Shown here: piece by piece, positions 11,746-26,154 of the stretch
Numbering within the stretch: position 1 is the stretch's first letter
Layout of the letters: each line of letters begins with the position of its first letter
Origin: Marsupella aquatica
Taxonomy: Eukaryota; Marchantiophyta
Assembly (NCBI GenBank): GCA_973895155.1
Contig: OZ316897.1
Location: 5,146,001 to 5,210,000 of the forward strand
Direction: 5' to 3'
DNA: 64,000 nucleotides
Made by a program: the position numbers and the translations under genes
Notes under the pieces: model-generated
Databases searched by the model: none
Seen by the model: only the letters and a program-made list of their open reading frames with translations
What the model was told of the DNA's origin: nothing

Positions 11746-12777
11746 TCCTATAATGAATTTCCTTAGGCTCTCCTTCTCAATAGATAAAATAAGTTTTCTC
11801 TTCTCTTCAACTTCCTTATACACCAATGGTGATCGGTTTTATGTTGTAAGAGTCAATACAATTCACTCATTCACTAAATTTCAAAGACTCGCCTTATTCA
11901 TTCATTCAATTCTATTCTCTATCTCTAATTCATACATCCAAAACCTCAATGCTTGAATTTAATTTAGATGATGTTGTAATTTTCCTTCATTAGATTCTCT
12001 CTCCTAAGCCCAATTTGCCATGAGAGAAAGACCCACAACTTGGTCAAAAATAAATGTGGAAGAAAAGACATTGAAAACAGTCTTGGGAGTCCAAGTATAG
12101 GCTCCCTAATGGCCTTAGATGCCAAAAGATTCCTAAAGGACTAAGATCTATTCATATCTAAACATGGGCCGGGGACTTAAAAAGGTGAGATAACTAAGAC
12201 CTTTTGAAATCTAAATTCCTAAGGGTGACTAAATGAGTCACTTGGTATCCTATCCCTACTTAACCAATACAAAAGCTTGAATGAGGGAAAAAGGTGTAAA
12301 ACGATTTAAAAGACAAGTGCCAAAATATCCCGGAGAATGGGTTTGAGATATTTTCAACTTCTTTGGTTTTGTCGGCTCCAAAATTCTTCATCTAGCCCTT
12401 TCCAATAGCTTTCCAACAAGCCTAAAATCTCATTCATCCGACATCAGGCCGATTCACAATGGTCATTCAAAGTTGCCGCCGAAAACACAAAGCAATTCTT
12501 CAACTCCAAAGCAATTTTTCTCCGGTTTTCTTCCAAAGCAATATTTCGGTCAAAACTCAAACTTCTTAAACTTCTTCCAGAACTTTCTTTTAAGGGTCAC
12601 AATAGGTTCAAAGATGGCTGATTGCTTTGAATTAGCTCCAAATGATGTCAAAAAGTTTAAAATGTTATCAGTTTTACCACATATCTCCATATTGCCATTT
12701 CACATGGAGAAACTACAAGACTGTGCCAAGCAACAAGTACGGATAAGGTATTGCTTTGCACCCACGTACCTTTGGTA
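11746..12777. other. unassigned stretch
   Basis: AT-rich sequence with small open frames (for example 11753-11956 and 12473-12778) that show no recognisable domain. It could be host intergenic DNA or degraded retroelement. Nothing else seen. Confidence 0.4.
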
Positions 12778-14216
12778 AGTTATGCTACACCAGACAGTTG
12801 TGGAAGGCTTGGACACTAGTACGAGAGAGTCTTATTTTCTGCCCTAAGACTGATCACATCCTGGCCGATGGGGAATTGAGGATAGTGTAAGATGCTTGAG
12901 GGGATTCTATGATCTGCCTGATGAGAAGATTACAGAAATTACAGGGAACTTTGGAAGGTGGGTATACGGAAGGTGGGGGATTTGTGGTCCATTGCTGGGA
13001 ATCATTGGAAGAACATTGAACCTCTCTTACTCAGGGGTCTCTTGGAGGCTGATCGATTACTTTGCCCCTCCTTCTTCGAGTTGTTCATGATACTATTTTT
13101 GCTGATCACCGGACTGAATCTTGCGCCAACCAGTGGCGCTGGATTGATTGGGATGTTCGGATGACCAAATGATCGCCCATTGGGTTTATGAGATGATCTG
13201 ACCCAAAGGCTCGGATTTTGAACGGCTTAATCGTATATGGGGGAAAGCATGTACTGTAGCTGAGTGGAACACTATTTGGAAGACACTCTGGTTATCTGGA
13301 GAATTTTGGCACAGGGACTATTTTCTGGTTCCAGGGCTCTAAGTATTGGGAAATCTACAGGTGTCTGTATCCTCTGCGTGAACTCTCCGGAAACAATTCC
13401 TCACATTTTTGCTTATTGCAGTTATGCTAGAAGTTGCTGGTCTGTGGCCCAAGGATGGCTGACAGGACGCCTTTTTGACAAAGATCTGGACTTGGTGGGA
13501 CTACTACTGGCTTCTAAAGGAAAGACCCCTCTCTTCACACTCCGCTTCTTTGCTATGTATCAGATTTTTTGGATGATCTGGCTAGCGCGGAATGCTCAGA
13601 CTTTGATTTATCACATAGGAGGACTTTTAACCAGATGGGGGTTCTCTCGGAGGTCTTAGATAATTTCATGGCGGTGGCTGTGAATTCTGGATTGAGTCGC
13701 AAGCATCTACGCCTGACTGCTGCCAGGGCTATGATGGAAGCGGAGAGGAACGTGATTATGAGGTCTAGGGTAATATAGGTTGAATGGACTGTTCTTAGGA
13801 TAGTTAGCATCGGTGGCGGCTAGTGTTACTCAGTATTGCCTTTCCCTATTCTGTTGGGTGTTTGTGTTGCACTCCTGGATATATGTTACTCGCGACCCTT
13901 GGTGGTGAGCTGGGCTTGCCTTACAACCTGGATTGCTTTAGACCTTGATGAATACCCTTCCCCCTTGACTTGGCTGACTGACTGGGGATGCCTGGTGGGT
14001 TGCTTTTCCTGGGAGTCCCTTCCCTCAGTCTTTTGGGCTCCTTTCACACTTGGAGAAACCCTTGTTGCTTTTATGAGGTTTCCCTTATACCTTGTTCTTT
14101 CAAAGCCCATTGTGGCTTTTTTGCCTTTTGGCCTGCTTGGTCCCCCTTTCCCTCGGGTTCACGCGGAATAAATGAAGATTTCTGAATAAAATAAAATAAA
14201 AATAAAAATAAAATAA
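12778..14216 (+). mobile_element. LINE 3' fragment (5'-truncated)
   Basis: Homologous to the C-terminal end of the LINE at 5-10.8 kb. The opening TTGTGGAAGGCTTGG matches the first LINE near 9565. The zf-RVT block around 13290-13440 reads RILAQGLFSGSRALSIGKS, then CILCVNSPETIPH. Several frames are needed, so it is a pseudogene. The 3' end is a repeated AAATAAAATAAAA tail at 14184-14216. It looks like a normal 5'-truncated insertion; I could not identify a target duplication. Confidence 0.85.
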
Positions 14217-15480
14217 TCTGGTTTGTTAGTGTTTCCCACCTGTTTCTTATTGTTTGGGATGTTACCTTTTAATCTTCCAAGTGTTTTGTTGGTTCTCGGA
14301 TGTAACCATTTTTGCTGGCGTTGGATCAAACAAGATTGATCATATTAGTTTCTTTTGGCAAACATAGTCGCTTGTCTTTGCTACAAAAATTGCTAACCTG
14401 ATTGCAAGTTGTGCCAAGAATTTTGTAAGCTACTTATATCACGGGGTAGGTAATTAGTTGTGGTGAGCTAGGGCTACGTGAGAGAGTTTCTCGACATGGG
14501 ACAGAGCATCAAGGCAGAGGGTATGTATCCTCAAGGACAACTATCTACCCTTTTAATCTAATAAAAAATACGAGGTGGTTAGGGACTAGAAAGACTGGTA
14601 ACTAACTTTTGAGGTAACTTAGGTTCCAGGTTACAGGGAGAGCATGAAGGCGGGAATGGGATTACTATTGTCAAAGAAACGGTACTGCTTGCAAATACGA
14701 TTGTGCCACGTAGAAACGACTACTACTCTAGTCGCGTGAACTGTCCCGCAGTAGAATAGTTTACATACAATATGTACGCAGTTCATCGTATTGGCGTAAA
14801 CCACGTACAACGTGCGGTTCAAGAGTTATTGTCCAAGGAAGGACTTTCTCCCACATAATAATTGACAATAATGTATTCCCGATCGTGGCCAGTGGTAACT
14901 TTATGTTGCTTGGAGTGGCGTGCGGCGGGCGTGACGTTTTGCAAGCACCGGTCGTCCTCTATATCCTGAGTTGGACAGGTTACATCCCTAGACCCCGGTG
15001 CCACGGATGAACTTGTGGGGTGGTGTACACTCCGGGGCCAGATCAACCTAAATAGGACAGTATAATAAGGGACCGGTCCGCGCGCTACGCCATGCCCGTC
15101 AGGTCTCATATTAACCGAGCGAGTTCTGTGTTTCCCTTGGCCTTGTACCACCCCGCCGAGACCCCACTCATACTTCTGCTGCCGACCTTCACACAAAGCT
15201 GTTGTCCATATTCAGACATCAGGTTAGATCGATCGACTTGTTAGGACCGAAGGGACTAGCACACATATTAGTTTGTTGTAGATAGGAAGGAAAACGGATG
15301 GGAAGGAGACTCGAGTTTGGGTTCACCTCCGGATTTTTCTACTTGATTGCTTTCAATGATGTTTGGGAAGGTGTAGGACAACGTATTTGTGTCGAAAATC
15401 GTGCGTTGGGGTGGTTGGGCAGACAAGGTATGTATGTATCATTTGTTTATGATACGTGACTTTTAATCTTCGATGTTGGA
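14217..15480. other. unassigned intergenic stretch
   Basis: No supported gene. The minus-strand frame at 14819-15196 (125 codons) has no domain or coding signature that I recognise. The second half becomes less AT-rich towards the host gene and probably contains its upstream region. Confidence 0.4.
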
Positions 15481-16244
15481 TCCTCCTCCTTTTCTCCCTC
15501 TCAGTTCAAGCAAATCAAAAGCTTGCACGATTGTTTTCTTGCATCGTTGAATGATGCTTGCTCGCGGCTCTCAAACCCCAGCCCTATTTCCCCGAGCTCG
15601 AGCTCTGGTGGTGCGAGGGAACTCCTTTTCTCCCTCACTTGTCTGTCACGAAACTCTTCGGAAAGTTTTGATGACAATACATGGTCATGTCGCCTCCGGC
15701 CTTCTCTCTGCCTCCCTGGGGATGTCAGACAGATGTTTTGTCAGGTTTCCGCTGAACTTCCTTCGACAACGATTCGCTCGATCGAATTGGGTCTTTTGAT
15801 TTTGGAACCTGCCGCGGTTTTGAAAAGTCTATTGATAAATTTTGGCTTCGTATGATAAGTTGTCGTAGTTCTGCCATACATCTGATCCTTGCTTTGTTTC
15901 AAGCTCTGCTACGTCCGTCGTAGGTCCTAATGATGGAGTTGTTCCGTGCAGGCGCATTGCGGGATTCGAAATTCAATTGTTATCCGGGAATCTCGCAATC
16001 AAGTATCGGAAGCTTTCGGGATTGTAGTTTTCCACCTATGCCCACAGGGTCCCTGACTCCAGATTTGTAGTCAATCGTTAAGCCCAATTTATTTGCCAAA
16101 GTTCTAGAACCATAGATTTGGAAGATTCCACCGCTGCACACATGGGGGACAGGTCACAGTAGTGAGAAATCGCCGGGGCTGTTTTCTAGCAGCCTGGGCA
16201 TGCAGTAGGAAGCAAATTGATATCAAATTACATTTCAGGGTGGG
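15481..16244 (+). promoter_or_regulatory. likely promoter/5' leader of the ATG18-like gene
   Basis: A pyrimidine-rich segment near 15480-15620 (TCCTCCTCCTTTTCTCCCTC) resembles plant 5' leaders. Short upstream frames occur (15523-15855) but none with a recognisable product. Placed here by position only; transcription start and any leader intron cannot be fixed from sequence. Confidence 0.35.
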
Positions 16245-19200
16245 ATGAGGAACGATGCCAACTTACTTGCGAGAAGTCCCAGGGGAGGGCGTGGTAGTTT
16301 TTTCCCTTCTTCACTCCGTGCAATCTCGACCTATCTTCGGTCGGTGTCTGCCAATGCAAGTAATATTGCATCTAACGTGCGCTCTGGCGTCGTTTCTCCG
16401 GTATCGAGTGGCTCGCTTCATGAAGACGACCGACAACGCGAGCAGGTACTAGTAAAGTTTCGCACAGAAAAAAATTATCTCTAAACGGGACTCGATTTCT
16501 TGCGTGTCCTGGGAAATGCTCCCATGTATCATTGAGTGTTGCAGCCTTCCACGCTTCCACTTTCCATCATATTATCGACTTCTTTATATACACTGGATGA
16601 TCCATGCATGAGGATCTAACCGTTTTATCGGTGAATTTTCCTCTCGGTGAATTTTCCTACAATGTCCCTGTGTGTGGCCTAAGATGTTAAAGCGAGATTA
16701 AGGTATATAAGTGTGGAATCTCAGCTCAAAGTCTTGGTACTGGGGCTGACTTCGGAGATGCCTTTTTTGTTTATCTAATTGAGATGCCTCTTTTGTTTAT
16801 CTAAATTTTGACGATCCGTCTGACCCGCGGTCAAACTCTCGTGCCGTCCTGGGCTTTGGAGGCCTCAGGTCATCTTTGAAGATAGATGCTACGAGAACTG
16901 TCTGGAGTGGTTTTTGATTGTCTCTGATCTCTACATCTCACTGCCTGGAATATAGCGACCTTCGCATGTTGTTGTGGAATATTCGCTTATTTTCTAGGTG
17001 TCACTTTCGGTTAAACCTGAAATCGGCACGCTTGGATGTGCTGTAGTACTCCTGGTTCTGAAAGCCATCTTAAAATGATTTTGCTTCGGTGTGCTTCAAG
17101 AGTCCTTCACTAATTCTGCCCGTTTGTCCTATAATTGCAGGTGCAGTGGGCAGGTTTTGATAGATTGGAGTTAGTTTCAGGCGAGATACGTCATGTTTTG
17201 TTGCTAACATATCTGAATGGATTTCAAGTATGGGATGTGGAGGAGGCGAGAAACGTGCGGGAGCTCGTTTCTCGTCGGGATGGACCTGTTTCTTTTCTGC
17301 GTTTGCAGCCGAGGCCCTATTCTCAAGAATCTCCTGATGGGGGAGGGGTCCTCAAAGCTACCCATCCGCTCATGTTGGTCGTTACTGCAGATTCTGCAAA
17401 CACAGGCAGCCATAGTCCAGGGGCCTTTCCGGCGAACTATAATGCGGGCGGCGCCGGAGGTCCTCCCGGAGGCCCAATCCCTCATATTATACCAACAATG
17501 ATTCGTTTCTACTCTCTGCAAACTCATTCATATGTCCATGTGTTGCGATTTCGAACTGGAATATACGCTGTCCGTTGCAGCCCACGAGTAGTCGTTGTTG
17601 CTCTGTACAATCAGGTGGGCCTAATATGTTTGAGCTTTGTGCAAGATTTGGATATTTTACTTGGGAAGTGATCTGAATTTTGATGCTTAGCTTTTAAGGT
17701 TTTGTCATAGTAGGATACGAGTCTCTCATGCCCACTCCATTGCCATTTTGCTTAATTAATGATTACTTGACTTTTTATTGTCCAGATATATTGCTTCGAT
17801 GCCGCATCATTGCAAAACACATTTAGTGTACTTACCTATCCTACACCTCCCCCTGGACCGGGTGCCACCACCATTGGTTTTGGAGCAATTGCCGTAGGGC
17901 CGCGATGGCTTGCATATGCGGCAAACCAGCCACTCATCGCCAGCACTGGTCGCGTGTCTCCACAACACCTGACCCCTTCTCCGGGCATTAGCCCATCCAC
18001 CTCACCTGCAAATGCTAGCCTGGTTGCTCACTACGCAAAAGAATCGAGCAAACACATTGCTGCTGGTATTGTGACTCTCGGTGACATGGGCTACAAAACT
18101 ATCTCAAGATATTGTTCGGAACTTCTACCTGATGGTGCCGGTTCTCCTAGTACAGGTAGTCCAAGCTGGAAAAATAGCAGCAACGGCCACTCTGCTTGGC
18201 AAGGAGTTCCTGCACATGAGCCACCGGAGTACGCTGGAATGGTGCGGATCACAAAGTTTTAAGTGAAGAACATTTAGCTTTACTGCAAGACCAGTGGAGA
18301 TCGTCTTTCTTTCCATGTTCGTCAGTTTCGACATTCTGGTTTTCTCGTTTTGTCTCTTTAGCGACATGTTGCCGCAGACTCTTGTCTTCCAGATTAAGGT
18401 TTTCTGATTAAATGCAGAGAGCTTTTCCTCGGAGCTAACATGGGATAACTGTATGCGAGTTGTTCTGCAGATTATTGTACGTGACTTTGTGAGCAAGACA
18501 ATTGTAGCACAGTTTCGAGCCCATACTAGCCCTATTTCTGCTCTGGCCTTTGATCCCAGTGGCACACTTCTTGTAACTGCATCTATCTACGGCCACAATT
18601 TGAATGTGTTCCGACTGACACCTTCAACAACAGGAGCCGGTGTTTCAACTGGATATGATGGTCACATGTCGTATGTTCACTTGTACAAACTTTATCGAGG
18701 GCTTACTAATGCGGTTAGTTGGATTTCTTCCCATTTTCTCTCAATACACAGATGTTGAAATTGAGATTTGTGAGCGACACTTGACCTTTTTGATCTTTTC
18801 AAGCACAAAGAATCGGTTGGGAGGGTCCACACTAGAATTCACACGTTGTGCTAAACAGGCGAATTTAGAGATGGCCCACCTTGCAGCCACTCCGATACCT
18901 CCGTTTCTGCCAGCAGACTTGCTTTGAAGTACGTGATCGTCATTTCCTGTTGATACGTAAACACTGTCGCACCCAGTGTCTATCATGGGCAATTTACCAC
19001 TTTCTGCAGATTTGCAGCTCACGTAGAGCACCTTTTTTTGCTATTTATAGGGAAGAAAGCAGCGAACACATTACCCACTTCCAGATTACAACAATTCCAC
19101 ATGTTAAATGTGACCTTTCGTGTGTTAACTTACAGCACCCTATTGTACTTTTGATCTCATTTTTGGATAGGTTTTTTGAACTACAATTCTGTTCGTTCTG

Positions 19201-22200
19201 TGGGATCTTTTCTCTCACAAACCGGACTGTTTTTTAGAGAACGCATGAGCAGTAAAGTTTTGGAATGATATCAGGAGGAGTACTTCGACACGGCTTGCAT
19301 CTGTCATTGACCGTCTATATTGTCACTCCCACACATTTATTACCCAAAGGGTGTTCCTAGATTCCGTCTCATATCTCTTTGGGCCCAGAACAAAGAAATC
19401 CGTTACTCTCAATTTCTAGAGCAGGTTTTATCCTAGCCTCATTCAGGGCTTGCGAAGTATGCATACTGAGTGATTTATATGATTTCTCTTGTTACAGGAA
19501 TTCTTGTGGAAGTAGTTCCTAAGTTGGTGTGAGGTATCGTCTCCCTAGTAAAACAATCAGAGAATTCGAATGGTGTAATACTTAATAAAGAGTAATTATA
19601 CAATGAGCAGCGAGGTGGCAATTGGGGGAAGAAGGGAAACTGGTGCTAGGGAGGTCTCGTGTCGGGATAACTAGAAGCACAATGAGTGCCATACCTGTTG
19701 TTTTTAGGTACTTAGGCAATCACAGTTGTTCAATTTGTGTTGCGTTGCCATCCTGACTGGACGGTCACTGTTTCGCAGGTGATTCAAGATGTTAGCTTCA
19801 GTAGTGACAGTCAGTGGATTGCTGTTAGTTCTTCGAGAGGCACGAGCCACATGTTCGCTATATCGCCTTTTGGAGGACCAGTAGGTCCGCAGACGCACGG
19901 GGCAATACCTGTTGATGGGTTAATAGGCCCGACTTTCATGCCGGCTCCTACTTTTCCCTGGTGGTCAAGCCCGGGGTCTGTCAGGGTTTCTCAACAGCCG
20001 CTTCCACCTCCTCCACTGGCAGTAACCCTCTCCGTCGTTAGCAGGGTTAAGAATGGCATTGGTGGGTGGCGTGGCACAGTCACAGGAGCAGCTGCCGCTG
20101 CAACCGGCAGAGCCAGTAATGTGTCTGGGGCAGTCGCAGCAATATTTCATGATGGAGGTAATCATAATCTCGAAGGGGACGTTGGAAGTGGCTGTTTGAA
20201 GGAGCAGCTGTGGGTTCTCTCACCGTCAGGGAATCTTATCAGGTATTTACTTCGCCCATCAGCTGGGATTGAAGGTGGCTACAGCAGTAGCGGTACCCCA
20301 GGGGTCTGTACCATCAATTCGGGTAGTCCAGTTCAGACGCAGGAGTTGCGATTACTAGTGGAACCATTGGAAAAGTGGGATGTTTCTCGTAGACCGAACT
20401 GGGTGGAGCGAGAAGAGAGGCTAGACTGCTTTGTAGGACTAGGAGTCGGCTACGAGGAGGTTGTTTCGAATGCCTTCGGAGGTCAGTGGGCTGGATCAGG
20501 AGGTCACGCGATAGGGGGCGGAAATGGAGGATTAGGAAAAGAAGGGATGTCTGTTGAAGACATGCAGCGTTGGTTCATGTCCAACGCTGAAGTTCAAATG
20601 CATAATCAAGCCAGGCCACTGCCAATCTGGGCAAAGGCAAAGGTGAGCTATGTCCTGTTTTACATTTTTTAATTCGAGTTGACATTTCTGGTTGTTGTAT
20701 CATTCAAATATTTCGACTAGAGACCAAGAGATGTCTAAAGGTTTAAAGGATTGGTTCAGAGGTATGGCAATTGACATCCTATTGCCAATCCCGACGTTGT
20801 TTTGTCCCTTGTTGGCTTCCAGGTATATTTTCATGTTATGCTACCCAGGGAAGCAGAAAATGAAGGGAGTTCTGTAAGTGGCGATGGTTTTGGGGGAGAA
20901 ATTGAAATTGAAAGAATCCCAACTCGGGTGGTAGAAGTGCGGAGGAAGGATTTGGTTCCTGTCATTGAGAGGCTTCAAGTCTTGACGAAAGTTCAAGGTG
21001 CTAGGTAATGGACTTACTCCAGAACTGGCTAATGTAAAAATCCATTTAAGCTCGAGTTCTCCTTTGCTCTTTGTCTTTCATTTTTGTAAACGACGTAGCC
21101 AGAATCGATGTTGTGTGATTTCGAGTGTGTGTTTGCAGAGGAGTGGAAGGCGATAGGTGCTTCCTTTTGGGTAGTGGTTGTGTCTTTGCCATAACAACTC
21201 TATAACATAACCTCTTAAGTAGGTCTGGAGAGGGTTCATGTGCTCACAGACTTGTCTAAGTTCTTTCTGGGAAGTGAGGCAGTGCAGGAGTTCAAGGTAC
21301 TCGGCTTGTCTTGCATGTTAACCAAACATTTCAAATTGCTCCACATTTCGCTGTGTTGATTTCGCGTCCTTAAGTGAAAAGTTTTCCTACTAGTCTCAGT
21401 TACTTAGTGACCCTGTTGTTCTGGATAGTTGGGTGGACCCAGTCTGCAACGCTTGAGCAAGAGAAATAGTTCAGCTGTTTGAGAGAATACACAGAGAGAT
21501 ATTGATGAGAGCTTTAGAAAAGGGCATCCAGCGTGAATCATCTAACTATTTATGAAATTTTGATTGTGATTCTTTTGTCAGTCGGCGTACTGGTTTGTCT
21601 TTGAGTTCTGGTGGATCGCCAGAAATCTTTGCTGTCAACAGGTTATTAGAGTTCTCCTCAGATGATTAGGTCTATTCCTCTTCATTTCCAAGCAGAACCT
21701 TGGTTTGTATCTTCAGCCAATTCGCTATGGGTTGGTTTATGTGTGTTGGTGTAGAGATATGGCTTCAGAGACCATCCCAGCTGTATCAGGCTTGGACATG
21801 CAATTGCTTGTGGACGATGGTCTTCAAGAACGTGTCTCTGGGACTGGTTTTGGTGGTATGCACATCCATCGAACAAGCAGTGGGAGTAGTTTTGGGTCCG
21901 AAGGAGGCCCAGTTGGAGGCACCATCAATGGTTTCCATCACAATTACCAAGGTTCGTTCCCACCACCAAGATTGTCATCTCGATCAAATCATTATTATTT
22001 TTCCTTCATTTCTGGAAAAAACTAGGTTGACATGTGCATTTTATCTACTGAAAGTCTCCCTGCGAAGTTTCTGACACGGACGTTAGCAAATGAGTCCTGG
22101 TTCGGGGCTGTCATGCTGATGTTTCCGTCATAGCAATTCTCGCTGAAGCTAGCGCCTCCGGATTGGGTTTTGTTTTGTTTCCGTTAATGCGTTGTCGCTC

Positions 22201-23363
22201 TCATCTCTAAGCGCAATGATGGCATCATTCGAAAGGAAACCTTTCTTAGCACCTACGGGGCAATGACTGACAGTGGTTAGTGGTATTACTGAGTCTAACT
22301 GGTCCAAAGAATTATTACGAACGATTCACTAGCAAGAATTCCTTTTTTTCAGGAGTACTACCTGCATTTTAAGAGGCTGGTTACTCATATCAGTAAGTGC
22401 ATACATCTCAATTTTCTAGATGTCGAAGCTTTTGATGTTTTTGTGTCCTGCATCGGTGTTGCAGATTATCCTGAAATCTCAGTTGCAGGGACTCCTCCAT
22501 CTTTTGAGTCGTCCCCTTCCTTTTTTCATCATTCCCAGCAAGGTAGTGGAGCTCCATCAGCTTTTGGAAATATTCCCGGGCAGGGAATACTGTTGAGCGC
22601 CAAGCAGACGAGTACAGATTTTCTGCAACCGACCTTTACAACTCAACCTATGAGTTCCGCTGCTAGTGAAACTGGAATTCTGGCTATTGGCTCCCCGCCA
22701 ATGGGAATCCCACGACCTGCTCGGAGAGATATTGAAATTCGTTCGGGTTATATCCCTCCTTTTAGGAAAATCGAAGGTGAGGCTGACATTGATTCTGTAT
22801 TCAATCATTCCATGAGATCAAGTGGTAGGGGTGGGCAAGCCTCGTTAGAGATTTTGAGCAGAGAGGTAATCATGGGAGCAGATTTTCCCACAGAACCTCC
22901 AAATTATAGTCCAGATTCAAAAACTACCATCATCGAAGGGAATAATGGGTCTGTAAATGCATTAGATGGTCAGATGATGGCAATGTTTGAGCAGATGGGA
23001 ATAGAAAATATGGGCACCCGTCAATCTGAAGACAGTCCCATTCCATCAGGTCACAAGCCTTGGGACATGGGATTGGACAATGCAGGGCCTGCGCCTCTTG
23101 TTCGATTGTCGTCTGGAGGTAATTCGACTCGAGGTTCAGATGGAGGACCTGCGTTCATATTCAGTCGTGAGAGACTTGACGAAGGACAGGAGGAGAGTCA
23201 TGTTAGTTTCCATACACAAGACAATGGGGTGACAGAAGATGCAGAGAGTGCGGATGATCGTAGCAAGAGTGAGGACAACGAGGGTGGTGATCCTGGAGAT
23301 GATGTTTGGGAAGGAGCCATGTTCCCTTTCTGTGAAGAAGGTAAGAAACTGTCCCGTAAGTAA
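16245..23363 (+). CDS. ATG18: ATG18f/g/h-like protein: WD40 beta-propeller with BCAS3 domain
   Basis: A PROPPIN-like autophagy protein that should act at phosphoinositide-bearing membranes. The start ATG is at 16245, followed by SSLRAISTYLRSV. Exons by GT-AG borders: 16245-16445, 17141-17614, 17786-18241, 18471-18713, 19779-20642, 20823-21004, 21582-21641, about 21696-21951, and about 22465-23363. WD40 blocks include LTYLNGFQVWDVEEA, AHTSPISALAFDPSGTLL and VIQDVSFSSDSQWIAVSSSR. The BCAS3 region follows in exons 5-6: ELRLLVEPLEKWDVSRRPNWVER, shown in parts. The lipid-binding FRRG site of Atg18 appears as LYRG, as is usual for the plant f/g/h branch. The tail is Ser/Gly/Asp-rich and probably disordered. 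The exon 7-8 junction is off by one base in my reading, and the last exon could be followed by another. This is the only gene here that looks intact and host-derived. Confidence 0.92.
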
Positions 23364-26154
23364 CACGGTGTAGGGTCGACGGAAGGATTTCGTTTCATTA
23401 CTCCAGCAATTGAACATTTTGGTGTAGCATTAGGCTCAATCATGGAAAGTCTGCAACGAGTGCTTGATTGTTGATTTTCAAGCAATGTTCATGCTAACAC
23501 AGGTGACGAGGTTCGATACTTCGGGCTGATTTGTTTCCCTTGTGTTGTGGCCCAACCGCAGATTGCTAGAGACCACCCTATTGCTCTTCTTAACTGTACA
23601 GGTTACCATGCAGAGGCAAGATTTCCTCCTTGGTTGTCTTGAAACTATTCCTTGATATTGCCGCCCTGTGACCTACTTGTAAGACCCTCATTTACCACGA
23701 AAAAATCATGTGGAGGAACTTGTACAAAAAATCCATCAATTCGTGAAGTCTAGTTGACACCACAAGGGCCCCTCTATTTCAGGGTTACCATAAATGACAC
23801 CGAGAAATCAACTCAAGGGTTGTGCTATTGAGAATGTCATGGCCTTGGCGTCCCAGGACATTGCGTTCTGCCAGGGGTGGAGATTGTCTTTATGGGGTTA
23901 CCCAAGCTTCGCTTGTACAGCTAGAGTGATATATATTTGTATCTTAATACCCCACCTTTCTGCTTATCAGGTTAGTTTTCATTAACAGACGGTACCCATA
24001 AAATTTGATTAATAAGCTTAGCCAGAGAGCTCGTCAAGTCAAACTCCCCAGATTAGTAAGGGACCCGTGTGATGAGGATCTCAGGACTGCACACCCCACT
24101 TGGCCAGATTGACGGCCTGCTCGTTGCATGCTTGTAAATACCCCATGGAACTTAACGAGAGCTCCTTTCCTTGGGATCGTGAAGGCGTCTGGCTGAAGTT
24201 TCAATTCCGCTGTATTTCGGCAGGAATATCCAGAAATTCTTATCTCCGTCACGACAGGTGATCCGGCTTTCTTGTTCTTGTAAACGTTACTTCCGTTTCT
24301 CCCCATTGTCTAGGCAAGTAGCATCGTTCACTCAACTTAGTTGATTAGCAGGACTCTTACGTTTAATTTGTACTTGTGAGACTCAATTTACTCTCTTTCG
24401 TAAAAGAGAGATGGGAATGGGCGGGAGGAATAGTTTTGGGTACATTTTTATATAAATGTGCAGTTGATAACAGTTGCCCAACAAAGTGGTCAACAGCCTG
24501 CATACCGAACTGAACTGAAACTCCAGATTGATCTATTTAGAATTTTAATAATCTGTTACCAAGAATGACCAATCTAGTTTAGATTCTCACGTACTCTTTT
24601 CGTCATGAGAACCTTTTAAAATGTAAAACCTTGGACCATTTTGTTGGATTGAGATTGTTATGTGAACTAGGAACTTGTACTGGACTCCTTCTGGAAGAAT
24701 AAGTAAGCATAGAAATATGTTCACAAGCATTCAATTTCTTCCTGGTTAAAGCTTCCTGATTATTGGTTTGCATTAATTGTATTCAATTGCCCAAGAGATA
24801 TTGTCCTTTTGCAAGACCAAGACCGACAACTGGACGGTAGTAGTGACTGGGTCTGGCGTCTTACTGCATAATTGAACTAACTTTGAACAGGACTGCTGCA
24901 AGAAACGTTTTTTGAGACCCTGTTTATCACTAGGAGGGAACTTCTATTAACAATCGTAGAGTGACGAGATTCCAATGACTTTATCCACTTGAGGGCACTA
25001 TGTTGTCCCTAAATACATGTTGATCTATTTGAGTTCCACGCATTGTTTGAAAATGGCCCATCTGCGTTTGGTGCACTGTGGCTTCTTTTTGCTACTCCAA
25101 TAGGTAATGTTGCCTATACAGTTCTGAAACTCAGAGAAATGCTTATCTTGTAATTTGAATTATTTTAACCATGGTTTGACGGAGAGAAGCAATTCTTTTG
25201 ACGTTAATAGACAAAAGTCATCCAACTTCAGCACTACTATGACCAGCAGTGAGTGCTAACCATGGCTAAGAGGGTGTATCAAAGCTTTGCACGCTGTCCT
25301 CTTTGAGACGGTGTTCATTTTTCCCACAGCAAGTGGGGTGCACAATGAAAGAGCAAGCGAGCGACTCAAACTAAACTTAACGTCTAAGGACACTAGATGC
25401 TCCTACTCGTTACACCTGGCCACCCTCCAGTAAAAGAAAAACAAGATTATGAAACAAAGTTTAATGATTAATGACTTGGATAGACTGATTTGTGGGTTAT
25501 TTTCCAGCCCATGCCCAATCGTTCTGACTGTCTCTGGGGAGTTGGTTGGGTTTGCCAATGTGGCCTATTGAACATTCCTTGTGTGGATTTTTCACATTTG
25601 AGGCTGATGCCATGGAAACTAAGCCTTAGATTTTCCAAATCTAACAGAAGCCGCCCAAGTCTCGTCTTGGTCTTCAATGATAGATCAAAAACTTTTCTAC
25701 TTCTAGCTAGTGCAAGGTTTCCAAGCAAAGCTTCTCAGTACAACAGACAAGTTGAGGGGTTCAATTTGAGTAGACAATTTCTAACTTGTGGTAAGGGAAT
25801 AAAAGTAAGGGGGGCATGTGTGTTAGTTGAGCCTAGAGACCACGTTTCCCCAAATAACCTGCAAGGAAACAACGTGCTTCAGAAGATGACAGAAAGGACA
25901 TGTTTACCAATCTTACCAACTTGTGCTGACTCTGATTGTTCTAAGGAAATCAAACCTCTTTAACATCCATTACATGATTGTGTACTTCTTTGAACAGTTT
26001 CTGGAGTATTAGGTTTGATGGATGTCAATGTTGTGCTGACTCTGATTGTTTATTAGGTTTGATGGATATATTGACATGCTATTGATCAAGTTGACCAGTT
26101 TTTGCAGAATTAATTTATTTACACAGAATTGGTCAGCTTGGATTGTCTTAGAGT
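23364..26154. other. non-coding stretch 3' of the ATG18-like gene
   Basis: Mostly without credible genes. The first few hundred bases should hold the 3' UTR. The plus-strand frame at 25490-25963 (157 codons) has no domain that I recognise. A direct repeat, TGTGCTGACTCTGATTGTT, occurs near 25922 and 26033, with TAGGTTTGATGGAT repeated around it, just before the left limit of element A. Confidence 0.45.

Noticed and set aside
14819-15196. 125-codon minus-strand frame as a gene
   Set aside because: No domain, no neighbouring signals, and composition typical of a chance frame.
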